DNA from: Flavobacteriaceae bacterium UBA3611 | Lineage (GTDB): Bacteria > Bacteroidota > Bacteroidia > Flavobacteriales > Flavobacteriaceae | Assembly: GCA_002375495.1 (NCBI GenBank) | Contig: DFLU01000009.1 | Coordinates: 94,579-158,578, forward strand | Reading direction: 5' to 3' | DNA length: 64,000 nucleotides | In this document: positions 25,411-34,014 of the stretch, one piece after another | How positions within the stretch are numbered: the first letter of the stretch is position 1 | How the letters are laid out: every line of letters begins with the position of its first letter | Made by a program: the position numbers and the translations under genes | The notes under the pieces: generated by a model | What the model was told of the DNA's origin: nothing | Databases searched by the model: none | What the model saw: the letters and a program-made list of their open reading frames with translations, nothing else

Positions 25411-25441
25411 TAAAAAAACCGTCTCGAAAGGAGAGACGGTT
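25411..25441 (-). terminator. Terminator of the PUR-family gene
   Basis: On the minus strand AACCGTCTC (25441-25433) pairs with GAGACGGTT (25425-25417), followed by a T run (complement of 25418-25412). Confidence 0.9.
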
Positions 25442-25465
25442 AATAGTTAAATATGATCAAAACGA

Positions 25466-25867
25466 TTAAATATCGTCAAAATCGATGTCTGTAAAATTGC
25501 TCGGTCCCGGTTCATCTGCTACTGTACCTGCTTCAGCAGCACTCTTTGGACCGCCTAAATCTTCTTCTTTTTTGTAGTCGCTTTGGTGGCGTTCGCTGAT
25601 CACTTCTTCTCCTTTTTCATCAATGATGTAATCAATCATCTCTGCCAAGTGGTCTTTAAACTCAGAAAAATCTTCTTTGTACAGATAAATTTTGTGCTTT
25701 TTGTAGTGAAAAGAACCGTCGTCGTTCGTAAATTTCTTGCTTTCGGTAATCGTAAGGTAGTAATCGCCAGCCTTGGTAGATCGTACGTCAAAAAAATAGG
25801 TACGACGGCCTGCGCGCATTACTTTGCTGTAAATTTCTTCTTTCTCCATCGAATAAGTATCGCTCAT
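25466..25867 (-). CDS. PUR-alpha-like DNA/RNA-binding protein (DUF3276)
   Basis: The start is chosen at MSDTYSMEKEEIYS (25867), giving 133 residues; the Met six codons later is also possible. The domain (about 5-85) is the single PUR repeat of Bacteroidota: EIYSKVMRAGRRTYFFDVRSTKAGDYYLTITESK, a beta-sheet that binds single-stranded purine-rich nucleic acid, then HKIYLYKEDFSEFKDHLAEMIDYI. The C-terminal tail is acidic and disordered (EDLGGPKSAAEA to DFDDI). Probably a cytoplasmic RNA/ssDNA-binding regulator. It lies 62 bases downstream of the ABC exporter gene on the same strand and may be partly co-transcribed; it has its own terminator. Confidence 0.88.
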   Translation of the reverse strand: MSDTYSMEKEEIYSKVMRAGRRTYFFDVRSTKAGDYYLTITESKKFTNDDGSFHYKKHKIYLYKEDFSEFKDHLAEMIDYIIDEKGEEVISERHQSDYKKEEDLGGPKSAAEAGTVADEPGPSNFTDIDFDDI

Positions 25868-25929
25868 AGTTGTTTGGTTTAAACTTCTGCCAAAAATCAA
25901 AAAAAAATACAAATAAGCCAAATGTAGTG

Positions 25930-27684
25930 CTACATTTCTTTTTCTGAAAGCTGCTTATTATACAATTCTTTATAATATCCATCGGTATTTACCAATTCTG
26001 AATGAGTTCCTTGCTGAATGATCTGCCCTTCTTCCAACACGATAATCTGGTCTGCATTTTTAGCCGAAGACACCCTGTGGCTCACGATGATGGTGGTTTT
26101 TTCTTTTGAAATTTTCTGAAGATTCTGAAGTATTTCTTCTTCGGTTTCAGTATCAACAGCCGACAAACAATCATCAAACAACAAGATTTTTGGATCTTTA
26201 ATAATGGCGCGCGCTATGGAAACCCGTTGTTTTTGTCCGCCGCTCAACGATATACCACGTTCTCCCAAAACAGTGTCGTACCCATTCGAAAAACCAATAA
26301 TGTTTTGATGTACCGCTGCATTTTTTGCAGCTTCAAAAACTTCTTGGTCGGTTGCAGATTCTTTCCCAAACTTGATATTATTCTTAATACTGTCACTAAA
26401 AAGAAATGCATCTTGGGGAACATAACCAATCGCTTCCCTGAGATTCTCTAAGTTTCGTTTGTCAATAGGGATTCCATCTACAAGCAATTCGCCTTCTGAA
26501 ACATCATACAGACGACCGATAAGTTCAAGGATGGTAGACTTTCCGCTTCCAGTATTGCCAATAATTGCCAAGGTTTCTCCAGCTTTTACTGAAAACGAAA
26601 CATTTTTTAAAGCAGTGATATTGGTGTCACCATACGTAAATGATAGATTCTTAAATTCGATGGTGCCCGTCACGGTTTGTTTTTCTAAAACCGTATTCTG
26701 AATGGCAGGCACTTCCTCTAAAAATTCATTAATCCGTTTTTGTGAAGCTTCTGCTTGTTGCACCATCGATGAAACCCATCCAACGATAGCAACCGGCCAT
26801 GTGAGCATGTTTACATAAATCAAAAACTCGACAATGGTTCCAAAATCTATGAGTCCGTCGATATACTGTTTGCCACCTATATATATCACCAACAAGTTAC
26901 TTACACCTATGAGCAACACCATGAGCGGGAAAAACAGTGCCTGTACCTTTACGAGTTCAAGATTTTTATCACGGCTTCCTTCAGATAATTCTACAAACTC
27001 ATTATTGATACGATGTTCAATCCCGTATGCCTTGATCACTGAAATTCCGCTGAAACTTTCTTGGGTGAAGGTGGTTAACTTCGATAAGTATTGCTGTACC
27101 ACGGTGCTTCGTTTGTGAATAGCGATGCTAAGTCTGTAAATACACACAGATAAAACAGGTAGCGGAGCCACTACATATAAGGTAAGCTTCGGCGCTGTAT
27201 AAAACATATAGGGCAACACTACTAAGAAAAGGGTAATTGTTGTGGTGCTATACATTAACGCCGGACCCGTATACATTCGTACTTTCCCAACATCTTCACT
27301 GATACGATTCATCAAATCACCCGTTCGATTTTGCTTGTAAAAGCTGAGGGAGAGTCGTTCATATTGTTCAAAAACGACATTTTTAAGATCAAATTCTATA
27401 TAACGGGAAACCACAATAATAGTTTGGCGCATGACAAAAGTGAAAAAAGCGGCCAGCAATGTAGTGCCTAAAATAAGCAGTATATTTTTGATGAGCTCAG
27501 ACTTCACCGTTTCTAAGTCAGTGATACTTCCTCGAATATATTCGTCGACCACGTTCACAGTATCTCCAATGATCACAGGTACAAATAATTTGAATATTGC
27601 TGCGATGATTGTTACTATCAAACCCAAGAGCAATCTGCCTCGGTATTTGATAAAAAAACGGTTGATGTATTTCAACTCTTTCAT
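25930..27684 (-). CDS. ABC exporter, fused membrane and ATPase domains (MsbA/YheI type)
   Basis: A 584-residue type IV ABC half-transporter that works as a homodimer or heterodimer. The membrane domain (about 15-315) has six spans and the coupling text SFYKQNRTGDLMNRISEDVGKVR. The nucleotide-binding domain (about 340-575) has Walker A IIGNTGSGKST, Q-loop YVPQDAFLFSDS, signature LSGGQKQRVSIARA, Walker B ILLFDD with Cys-Leu-Ser after it instead of the usual Glu at the catalytic position (LLFDDCLSAVD), and the H-loop IIVSHR. The Asp at the catalytic-Glu position marks a degenerate-site half-transporter of the YheI/BmrC-like type, so it may need a partner. Confidence 0.92.
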   Translation of the reverse strand: MKELKYINRFFIKYRGRLLLGLIVTIIAAIFKLFVPVIIGDTVNVVDEYIRGSITDLETVKSELIKNILLILGTTLLAAFFTFVMRQTIIVVSRYIEFDLKNVVFEQYERLSLSFYKQNRTGDLMNRISEDVGKVRMYTGPALMYSTTTITLFLVVLPYMFYTAPKLTLYVVAPLPVLSVCIYRLSIAIHKRSTVVQQYLSKLTTFTQESFSGISVIKAYGIEHRINNEFVELSEGSRDKNLELVKVQALFFPLMVLLIGVSNLLVIYIGGKQYIDGLIDFGTIVEFLIYVNMLTWPVAIVGWVSSMVQQAEASQKRINEFLEEVPAIQNTVLEKQTVTGTIEFKNLSFTYGDTNITALKNVSFSVKAGETLAIIGNTGSGKSTILELIGRLYDVSEGELLVDGIPIDKRNLENLREAIGYVPQDAFLFSDSIKNNIKFGKESATDQEVFEAAKNAAVHQNIIGFSNGYDTVLGERGISLSGGQKQRVSIARAIIKDPKILLFDDCLSAVDTETEEEILQNLQKISKEKTTIIVSHRVSSAKNADQIIVLEEGQIIQQGTHSELVNTDGYYKELYNKQLSEKEM

Positions 27685-27732
27685 GTAGGGCTTCCTTTGA
27701 TATTAGCAGATTCGTATTTTAACAACAATCAT

Positions 27733-27764
27733 TTTGCGGGATTATTAATTTAAAACTACTTTTG
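27733..27764 (+). promoter_or_regulatory. Promoter of the leucine dehydrogenase gene
   Basis: TTTG (27733-27736), 20-base spacer, TACTTTTG (27757-27764): a full match to the Bacteroidota TTTG / TAnnTTTG promoter. The predicted transcript start is near 27770, giving a leader of about 33 bases containing part of a short hairpin (27766-27784). Confidence 0.7.
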
Positions 27765-27802
27765 CACGTCCTTTTTGAGGATGTATTAAAATTCTAAAAA
27801 AT

Positions 27803-28900
27803 ATGGTGACTGATGTAGTTAACACAAAAGACCTAAAAAAAATGGCTCCGGTCTTTGGCCAATTTTCATTCGATGACCACGAACAAGTGGTTTTTTGCAA
27901 CGACAAAGATACAGGTTTAAAGGCAATAATAGGAATTCATAATACCGTATTGGGGCCTGCCCTTGGTGGTACTAGAATGTGGCAATACAATAGTGAGTGG
28001 GATGCTTTAAATGATGTGCTGCGCCTCTCTCGTGGTATGACGTTTAAGAGCGCTATTACGGGCTTGAACCTCGGTGGGGGAAAAGCAGTGATTATTGGTG
28101 ATGCCAAAACACAAAAAACACCTGAGTTGATGAAACGGTTCGGTGAATTCGTTCATTCTTTGAGTGGGCGCTACATTACTGCGGAAGATGTCGGGATGGA
28201 AACAGCCGATATGGATTTGGTGCGTACAGTGACTCCTTACGTCACTGGTATTTCAGAAGAAAAAGGAGGAGCCGGAAATCCGTCGCCAATTACTGCCTAT
28301 GGTGTTTTTATGGGAATGAAAGCTGCTGCCAAATATGCCTTCGGAAACGATATACTTGAAGATAGAACAGTGTATGTGCAAGGTATCGGTAATGTAGGTG
28401 AAGCCTTGGTAGAACATTTATCTAATGAAGGTGCAAAAGTGTATATTGCAGATATCAACCAAGATCGATTGGCTGAAGTTCGCGATAAATACAATGTAGA
28501 AATTTACGGAGGTAGTAATATCTACGCCGAAGATATGGATATCTATGCGCCTTGCGCATTAGGAGCAACCGTAAACGACGAGACCATCCATCAACTAAAA
28601 GCAAAGGTTATTGCCGGTGCCGCAAACAACCAATTGGCAGACGAAAATAAGCACGGTACACTACTGCAAGAAAGAGGGATTGTGTATGCGCCAGATTTCT
28701 TGATCAATGCCGGTGGAATTATCAACGTATATGCCGAATTGGAGAATTATGGCAAACAAGAGATTATTCGCAAAACTGAAAATATTTATAATACAACCTT
28801 AGAAATCCTGAATACTGCAGCTACAAAAGGCTTGACTACGCATCAAGCAGCCTTTGAGATTGCACAGGGAAGAATTGACGTTAGAAAGAACGAAAAATAG
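27803..28900 (+). CDS. Leucine dehydrogenase-like Glu/Leu/Phe/Val dehydrogenase
   Basis: A 365-residue NAD-dependent amino-acid dehydrogenase that reversibly deaminates branched-chain amino acids to 2-oxo acids. N-terminal substrate domain: GPALGGTRMW, then GMTFKSAITGLNLGGGKAVI with the substrate Lys82 and catalytic Lys94. C-terminal Rossmann domain: VYVQGIGNVGEALVEHL and VYIADINQDRL (the acidic residue favours NAD over NADP). The close match of motifs and length to Bacillus leucine dehydrogenases supports Leu/Val/Ile rather than Glu as substrate. It has a full promoter of its own and probably feeds branched-chain fatty-acid precursors, which dominate flavobacterial membranes. Confidence 0.92.
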   Translation: MVTDVVNTKDLKKMAPVFGQFSFDDHEQVVFCNDKDTGLKAIIGIHNTVLGPALGGTRMWQYNSEWDALNDVLRLSRGMTFKSAITGLNLGGGKAVIIGDAKTQKTPELMKRFGEFVHSLSGRYITAEDVGMETADMDLVRTVTPYVTGISEEKGGAGNPSPITAYGVFMGMKAAAKYAFGNDILEDRTVYVQGIGNVGEALVEHLSNEGAKVYIADINQDRLAEVRDKYNVEIYGGSNIYAEDMDIYAPCALGATVNDETIHQLKAKVIAGAANNQLADENKHGTLLQERGIVYAPDFLINAGGIINVYAELENYGKQEIIRKTENIYNTTLEILNTAATKGLTTHQAAFEIAQGRIDVRKNEK

Positions 28901-28921
28901 TTTTTTCCATCTAAGAATATG

Positions 28922-28929
28922 TATCTTTG
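28922..28929 (+). promoter_or_regulatory. -7 box upstream of nusB operon
   Basis: TATCTTTG fits TAnnTTTG and lies 60 bases before the nusB start. The predicted transcript start falls inside the following hairpin (28930-28958). Confidence 0.5.
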
Positions 28930-28958
28930 CAGCGCACAAGACCCGTTCTTGTGCGCTG
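28930..28958 (+). other. Strong hairpin at the start of the nusB leader
   Basis: CAGCGCACAAGA (28930-28941) pairs perfectly with TCTTGTGCGCTG (28947-28958) around the loop CCCGT. There is no T run behind it (GTTAGTTTACAC follows), so it is not a standard terminator. It directly abuts the -7 box, so it lies at or near the 5' end of the nusB transcript. Confidence 0.65.
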
Positions 28959-28989
28959 TTAGTTTACACACCAAAGTTCTTATCAGATT

Positions 28990-29931
28990 ATGCTCACAAG
29001 AAGACATATAAGAGTTAAAGTATTACAATCGGTTTACGCTTTCAATCAAACTGAACATGCCGATCTAGAAAAACAGGAAAAATTTCTGCTCTACAGTCTG
29101 GACCAAATGCACGACCTTTATGTTCTCTTGCTTCAAAGTATGGTAGCCTTACGCGATCATGCCGAGAGTTTTATGTTGAAATCACAACAAAAACATTTAG
29201 CGACGGCATTAGAGAAAGATCCCAGCCGCCATTTTGTAGATAATAAAGCCATTCAGCTATTGGCCGAAAATACAACGCTACAGGAAATACTAAAACGTAA
29301 AAAACTAAATTACTGGAAAGAAGACGATGAATATATCGCCATCCTCTTCAAAGAACTTACCGAAAAAGATTGGTACGCCACATATCTTTCTCAAGGCAAA
29401 ACTTCGCTAAAAGACGATCGGGCATTCTTAGCAAAAGTATACCGAGAGGTAATTGCACCTAACGAACAATTGTACGACTATCTGGAAGACAAGAGATTGA
29501 CGTGGGTAGACGATTTCCCTATTGTGAATACAGTGATCGTTAAAGCACTTGCTAAAATTTCCGCAGAGAATAGCGCCAATATGATTCCGGAGCTGTATAA
29601 AAATGATGAAGACCGCGATTTTGCCATACAATTGTTTCGAAAAGTGATTTTGAACGAAGAAAAACTTTCAGCACAAATAGATGGTAAAACCCCGAATTGG
29701 GACAAAGACCGTATTGCAGATATCGACTTGATTATACTGAAAATGGGCATCGCAGAATTCCTGTTCTTCCCTTCGATTCCTGTACGCGTTACCATCAACG
29801 AATACCTAGAAATATCGAAAGAATATAGTACTCCCAAGAGTAGTATCTTTATTAATGGGATACTCGATAAACTCGTTAAAGAATTCACCGAAAACAAAAC
29901 ATTAAATAAAATAGGGCGGGGCTTGCGCTAA
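28990..29931 (+). CDS. nusB: Transcription antitermination protein NusB (long Bacteroidota form)
   Basis: NusB with NusE/S10 binds boxA RNA and supports rRNA antitermination. This protein has 313 residues against about 140 in E. coli. The recognisable NusB helical domain is C-terminal (about 180-305, with DKDRIADIDLIILKMGIAEFLFFPSIPVRVTINEYLEISKEYSTPKSSIFINGILDKL), while the N-terminus keeps RRHIRVKVLQSVYAF, the first NusB helix. The middle insertion is helical and charged; long forms are the norm in this phylum. It is first in an apparent nusB - DUF1573 - yajC unit with gaps of 58 and 19 bases. Confidence 0.93.
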   Translation: MLTRRHIRVKVLQSVYAFNQTEHADLEKQEKFLLYSLDQMHDLYVLLLQSMVALRDHAESFMLKSQQKHLATALEKDPSRHFVDNKAIQLLAENTTLQEILKRKKLNYWKEDDEYIAILFKELTEKDWYATYLSQGKTSLKDDRAFLAKVYREVIAPNEQLYDYLEDKRLTWVDDFPIVNTVIVKALAKISAENSANMIPELYKNDEDRDFAIQLFRKVILNEEKLSAQIDGKTPNWDKDRIADIDLIILKMGIAEFLFFPSIPVRVTINEYLEISKEYSTPKSSIFINGILDKLVKEFTENKTLNKIGRGLR

Positions 29932-29989
29932 ATGCAAAAAATTGGTTATTTTTAGCCCCTCTAAAAAAATAAATTAAATTTAGGACACC

Positions 29990-30475
29990 ATGAAAAAATC
30001 ATTTTTAATCGTAGCTGTACTTTCAGCATTCATTTTTACCTCTTGTAAGAACGATGCTTCGGAAAAAGTAAAAGAAGAAAACGTTGCTGCTGCTGCAGAC
30101 CGTGATGTAAATGCTGGGAAATTTCCAGTTATGAAGTTTGACAAAACTGTTCACGATTTTGGAACTATAGACCAAGGAACTAATGTTGAACACCGTTTTA
30201 CCTTTACAAACACAGGTGAAGCTCCATTGGTAATCGTAGATGCTAAGAGTAGCTGTGGATGTACTGTGCCAGAAAAACCAGAAGCTCCAATCGCTCCAGG
30301 TGATACAGGAGAGTTGTTGGTTAAATTTAACGGTAGCGGTAAAAACCAAGTGAGCAAAACGGTTACGATTACAGCCAATACACAAGCTGGAAAAGAAACC
30401 CTACAGATCAAAGCATTCGTAAATCCAAAAGACGGAGCTGCTACTGGTACTCCATTGAGCGGAAGCGGGAACTAA
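29990..30475 (+). CDS. DUF1573 family lipoprotein
   Basis: A 161-residue protein. The lipoprotein signal peptide ends FTSC (Cys19). The rest is one immunoglobulin/MSP-like DUF1573 domain: FDKTVHDFGTIDQGTNVEHRFTFTNTGEAPLVI, then SSCGCTVPEKP and APGDTGELLVKFN, the hallmark of the family. It is anchored in the envelope, probably facing the periplasm; its function is unknown. The conserved Bacteroidota neighbourhood with nusB and yajC suggests a housekeeping envelope role. Confidence 0.93.
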   Translation: MKKSFLIVAVLSAFIFTSCKNDASEKVKEENVAAAADRDVNAGKFPVMKFDKTVHDFGTIDQGTNVEHRFTFTNTGEAPLVIVDAKSSCGCTVPEKPEAPIAPGDTGELLVKFNGSGKNQVSKTVTITANTQAGKETLQIKAFVNPKDGAATGTPLSGSGN

Positions 30476-30494
30476 AAACCGCTAAAAGCACACT

Positions 30495-30797
30495 ATGGAA
30501 TCATTACAGAGCTTTGCTCCATTAATTTTGATGTTTTTAGTGGTGTATCTATTTATGATACGGCCGCAGATGAAACGTTCAAAAAACGAAAAACAATTTG
30601 CAGCAGACCTGAAACGCGGCGACAAAGTAGTTACCAAGAGCGGAATGCACGGGAAGATCTTAGATCTGAACGACGATGGCACCTGCATTATTGAAACTGG
30701 AGCTGGCAAAATGAAATTTGAGCGTTCTGCCATTTCAATGGAACTATCCAAAAAGCAGAACGAAGAAAAGAAGAGTTCAGTTATTGAACGAAAATAA
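30495..30797 (+). CDS. yajC: Preprotein translocase accessory subunit YajC
   Basis: A 100-residue single-pass inner-membrane protein that joins SecDF in the Sec holotranslocon. One transmembrane helix at about 6-24 (FAPLILMFLVVYLFMIRPQ) is followed by the diagnostic RPQMKRSKNEKQFAADLKRGDKVVTKSGMHGKI and an acidic-basic tail. It is last in the nusB-DUF1573-yajC unit and is closed by a strong terminator. secD/secF are not in the window. Confidence 0.95.
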   Translation: MESLQSFAPLILMFLVVYLFMIRPQMKRSKNEKQFAADLKRGDKVVTKSGMHGKILDLNDDGTCIIETGAGKMKFERSAISMELSKKQNEEKKSSVIERK

Positions 30798-30817
30798 CGA
30801 GAACATACCCAAACAAA

Positions 30818-30847
30818 AACCCGCAACGTTTAGTTGCGGGTTTTTTT
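30818..30847 (+). terminator. Rho-independent terminator after yajC
   Basis: AACCCGCAAC (30818-30827) pairs with GTTGCGGGTT (30833-30842) and seven T follow overall. The left-hand A run lets it also act for the minus-strand pepT gene. Confidence 0.93.
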
Positions 30848-30867
30848 ATGCTGAAACTTGAAGCAGA

Positions 30868-32109
30868 TTATTCTTGATGTTCGGGTACCAATTGGACAAT
30901 ATTTACAATCACCTCAATGGCTTTTAACATACTCTCTACAGGAACGTATTCAAATCGTCCATGAAAGTTATGGCCTCCTGCAAAAATATTAGGACAAGGT
31001 AATCCCATAAAGCTAAGCTGAGAACCGTCGGTACCACCGCGTATCGGCTTTATCAGCGGTTTAATATTGGCTTTTTTCATTGCTTCTTCTGCAATGTTTA
31101 CAATGTGCATTACAGGTTCTATCTTTTCCCGCATGTTAAAATACTGGTCCTTTATTTCAACCGTTATACGTTCTTGGCCGTATTGCGCGTTTAACTCGTC
31201 TGCCAGTTGCAACATCATGCTTTTTCGTGCCTCAAAATGCTCTTTATCGTGGTCTCTAATAATGTACTGAAGCTCGGTACCATCTACTTCTCCATTTACG
31301 CTGTACAGGTGGAAAAACCCTTGTCGGTCTTCGGTGTGCTCTGGAGTTTCCATTCTAGGTAAAGAGTTGATGTAATCTGTAGCAATGTACATACTGTTTA
31401 CCATTTTGCCTTTTGCATAGCCTGGATGCACAATCTTCCCTTTTATCTTCACCACAGCTCCTGCTGCATTGAAATTTTCGTATTCTAATTCTCCAATCTG
31501 GCTGCCATCCATGGTGTAGGCCCAATCTGCTCCAAATTTTGAAACGTCAAACTTGTGGGCGCCGCGTCCTATTTCTTCATCTGGGGTAAAGCCTACCCTG
31601 ATTTTTCCGTGTTTTAACTCTGGATGCTGTATCAAATATTCCATAGCGGAAATGATCTCAGCAATACCAGCTTTGTCGTCGGCTCCCAAAAGCGTAGTTC
31701 CGTCTGTAGTGATAAGTGTTTGGCCTTTATACAGCAATAAATCGTCAAAATCTTTGGGAGAAAGTACAATATCTTCTTCTGCATTCAATACAATGTCGCC
31801 ACCGTCGTAGTTTTCGATGATTTGCGGATTCACATTTGCTCCAGTAAAATCGGGTGTGGTGTCAAAATGAGACACAAATCCAATCACAGGTACTTCTTTT
31901 TCTATGTTCGAAGGTAATGTGGCCATGATATACGCGTTTTCGTCGATGGTCACCTCCTGCATTCCTATATCCTTTAACTCTTTAACCAAGGCTTTTGCCA
32001 AATCCCATTGCTTTGCGGTACTGGGTGTGGTGTCGCTAGAAGGGTCACTTTCGGTGTCTACCGTAACATAACTTATAAATCGATTAATAAGGTGTTGCTT
32101 GTCTATCAT
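30868..32109 (-). CDS. pepT: Peptidase T (tripeptide aminopeptidase)
   Basis: M20-family dizinc aminopeptidase that removes N-terminal residues from tripeptides in the cytoplasm. The start MIDKQHLINRF gives 413 residues, close to the E. coli enzyme (408); an in-frame Met six codons upstream (32127) is an alternative. Seen: GFVSHFDTTPD (first zinc His and Asp), LLGADDKAGIAEI (bridging Asp), FTPDEEIGRGAHKFD (catalytic Glu and metal Glu), and GGTDGSQLSFMGLPCPNIFAGG with the substrate loop. It is divergent from pyrD with about 87 bases between starts. Confidence 0.95.
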   Translation of the reverse strand: MIDKQHLINRFISYVTVDTESDPSSDTTPSTAKQWDLAKALVKELKDIGMQEVTIDENAYIMATLPSNIEKEVPVIGFVSHFDTTPDFTGANVNPQIIENYDGGDIVLNAEEDIVLSPKDFDDLLLYKGQTLITTDGTTLLGADDKAGIAEIISAMEYLIQHPELKHGKIRVGFTPDEEIGRGAHKFDVSKFGADWAYTMDGSQIGELEYENFNAAGAVVKIKGKIVHPGYAKGKMVNSMYIATDYINSLPRMETPEHTEDRQGFFHLYSVNGEVDGTELQYIIRDHDKEHFEARKSMMLQLADELNAQYGQERITVEIKDQYFNMREKIEPVMHIVNIAEEAMKKANIKPLIKPIRGGTDGSQLSFMGLPCPNIFAGGHNFHGRFEYVPVESMLKAIEVIVNIVQLVPEHQE

Positions 32110-32171
32110 AGTTTGTGGTATTTCCATACAAATTAACGGAATAACCCCAACATTTTTAATGGTTTTAATAC

Positions 32172-32179
32172 TATTTTTG
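32172..32179 (+). promoter_or_regulatory. Candidate -7 box for pyrD
   Basis: TATTTTTG fits TAnnTTTG, 16 bases before the pyrD start codon, which would leave a very short leader. No -33 TTG is visible. Confidence 0.35.
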
Positions 32180-32195
32180 CACAAGATTTCTAACC

Positions 32196-33233
32196 ATGTA
32201 CAAATCAATTGTTCGTCCGTTACTGTTCACTTCAGACCCTGAAAAGGTGCATCACTTTACCTTTAAGATGGTTCGTTTTCTGCACCAATTAGGATTTGGA
32301 GGAATTTTCAGAAGTATCTATAAAATAAAGGATAAACGTTTAGAGCGAACGCTCTTCGGATTAACTTTTTCGAATCCGGTAGGTCTGGCAGCAGGCTTCG
32401 ATAAAGACGCAAAATTATTTAAAGAGCTTTCCAACTTCGGATTTGGTTTTATTGAAATCGGTACCGTAACCCCGAAACCACAAGCGGGAAATCCAAAAAA
32501 GCGCCTGTTTCGACTTAAAGAGGATAGTGCTATCATAAACAGAATGGGGTTTAATAACGGTGGTGTAGAAGAAGCCGTAGAGCGTCTAAAGAAAAACCCA
32601 GGACCAGAAAGCCCCAACCACATCTTGATTGGGGGTAACATTGGTAAAAATAAAACAACGCCCAACGAAGATGCTGTAAACGATTATCTTATTTGTTTTG
32701 AAGCACTGTTTAACCACGTCGATTACTTTGTGGTTAACGTGAGTTCACCCAACACACCCAACTTACGCGAATTGCAAGAGAAAGCGCCGCTCAAGGCATT
32801 ATTAAATACACTTCAGCAAAAAAATAATGGAAAACCTGCGAGAAAGCCGATCCTTTTAAAAATTGCTCCAGACTTAACCGATAGTCAGTTGCTGGATATC
32901 ATAGATATTGTACACGATACCAAAATCGATGGTGTGATTGCAACCAATACAACGATTTCGCGCGACGGGCTCACAGCTGCAAATAAGAAGGAAATGGGCG
33001 GATTAAGCGGAAAACCGCTAACAAGTAGATCGACAGAAGTTATTCGTTTCCTTTCAGAAAAAAGTAACCAAGCGTTCCCGATTATTGGAGTAGGTGGCAT
33101 CCATAGCGCCGAAGATGCACTGGAGAAACTAAATGCCGGTGCGAGTTTGGTGCAACTGTACACAGGTTTTATCTATGAAGGACCTGCACTCATCAAATGC
33201 ATCAACGAAAAACTGCTTGTAGCTAAACAATAA
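32196..33233 (+). CDS. pyrD: Quinone-dependent dihydroorotate dehydrogenase (class 2)
   Basis: Fourth step of pyrimidine synthesis: FMN enzyme oxidising dihydroorotate and passing electrons to the membrane quinone pool. It has 345 residues. The amphipathic N-terminal helices (about 1-45) that dock class 2 enzymes to the membrane are present. Then come GLAAGFDKDAK, FGFGFIEIGTVTPKPQ, NRMGFNN, NVSSPNTPNLRE (about 181-192, with the catalytic-base Ser) and GVGGIHSAEDALEKL in the FMN phosphate loop. All support class 2 rather than class 1. It stands alone, divergent from pepT. Confidence 0.96.
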   Translation: MYKSIVRPLLFTSDPEKVHHFTFKMVRFLHQLGFGGIFRSIYKIKDKRLERTLFGLTFSNPVGLAAGFDKDAKLFKELSNFGFGFIEIGTVTPKPQAGNPKKRLFRLKEDSAIINRMGFNNGGVEEAVERLKKNPGPESPNHILIGGNIGKNKTTPNEDAVNDYLICFEALFNHVDYFVVNVSSPNTPNLRELQEKAPLKALLNTLQQKNNGKPARKPILLKIAPDLTDSQLLDIIDIVHDTKIDGVIATNTTISRDGLTAANKKEMGGLSGKPLTSRSTEVIRFLSEKSNQAFPIIGVGGIHSAEDALEKLNAGASLVQLYTGFIYEGPALIKCINEKLLVAKQ

Positions 33234-33328
33234 GATTAAAGTTCAATTACTTTTATGTATTGCCTTTTAATTTTTTAGGAATTGTGCCAAAGCCAATGAC
33301 TACTTTTGTACTTTGATGTTTTTGCTTC

Positions 33329-33946
33329 ATGATAGAAACGCTACTTTCTTTTTCTTTGGCCACCGTGGCTTTAGCACTTTCGCCAGGGCCAGACAATATT
33401 TATGTGCTCACCCAATCGCTCGCACATGGTAGTAAGAGCGGTATTGCCACGACAGCGGGTCTTATTAGTGGTTGTATTGTTCACACAGCCTTATTGGCAT
33501 TTGGTATTTCAGCATTGATTACTGCTTCGGAAGGACTGTTTATTGCCATTAAAATAATTGGCGCAGCATATCTTTTGTATTTAGCTTTTAAAGTATTTAG
33601 AGCAGATGCGGCCATTCAAATTTCCGAAGGAAACACCCAAAAAAAATCACCTTGGAACTATTTCAAAACAGGGGTAATCATGAACTTGTTGAACCCAAAG
33701 GTAATGTTGTTTTTTATCGCGTTCTTCCCAGCTTTTTTATGGAATCCCGACAGCAATACTGTGTATCAATTTTTTGTATTGGGAGGCGTATTTATGGGCG
33801 TTTCGTTTATAGTTTTTAGTGCAATCGCACTCTTGGCGGGTAGCATTTCACGGTTTATAAAACACCACAAGGGGGTAGGGGTGCTTCTGAAATGGTTACA
33901 GATTATTGTGTTTGTTGGTATTGCCGTCTTTATATTGATTCCATAA
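33329..33946 (+). CDS. LysE/RhtB-family amino-acid exporter
   Basis: A 205-residue inner-membrane protein with about six hydrophobic segments. The N-terminus ALSPGPDNIYVLTQSLAHGSKSGIATTAGLISGC is the LysE/RhtB signature, and NLLNPKVMLFFIAFFP in the middle is equally typical. Family members export basic or small neutral amino acids or homoserine lactones; which one is exported here cannot be said. TACTTTTG at 33301-33308 is a candidate -7 box. It is monocistronic. Confidence 0.93.
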   Translation: MIETLLSFSLATVALALSPGPDNIYVLTQSLAHGSKSGIATTAGLISGCIVHTALLAFGISALITASEGLFIAIKIIGAAYLLYLAFKVFRADAAIQISEGNTQKKSPWNYFKTGVIMNLLNPKVMLFFIAFFPAFLWNPDSNTVYQFFVLGGVFMGVSFIVFSAIALLAGSISRFIKHHKGVGVLLKWLQIIVFVGIAVFILIP

Positions 33947-34014
33947 TTTTGGGAGAATGCTAAAATTGAAACTGAATAGCTTAAATCGTACATCAAATAC
34001 TATCTTTGAAGGTA

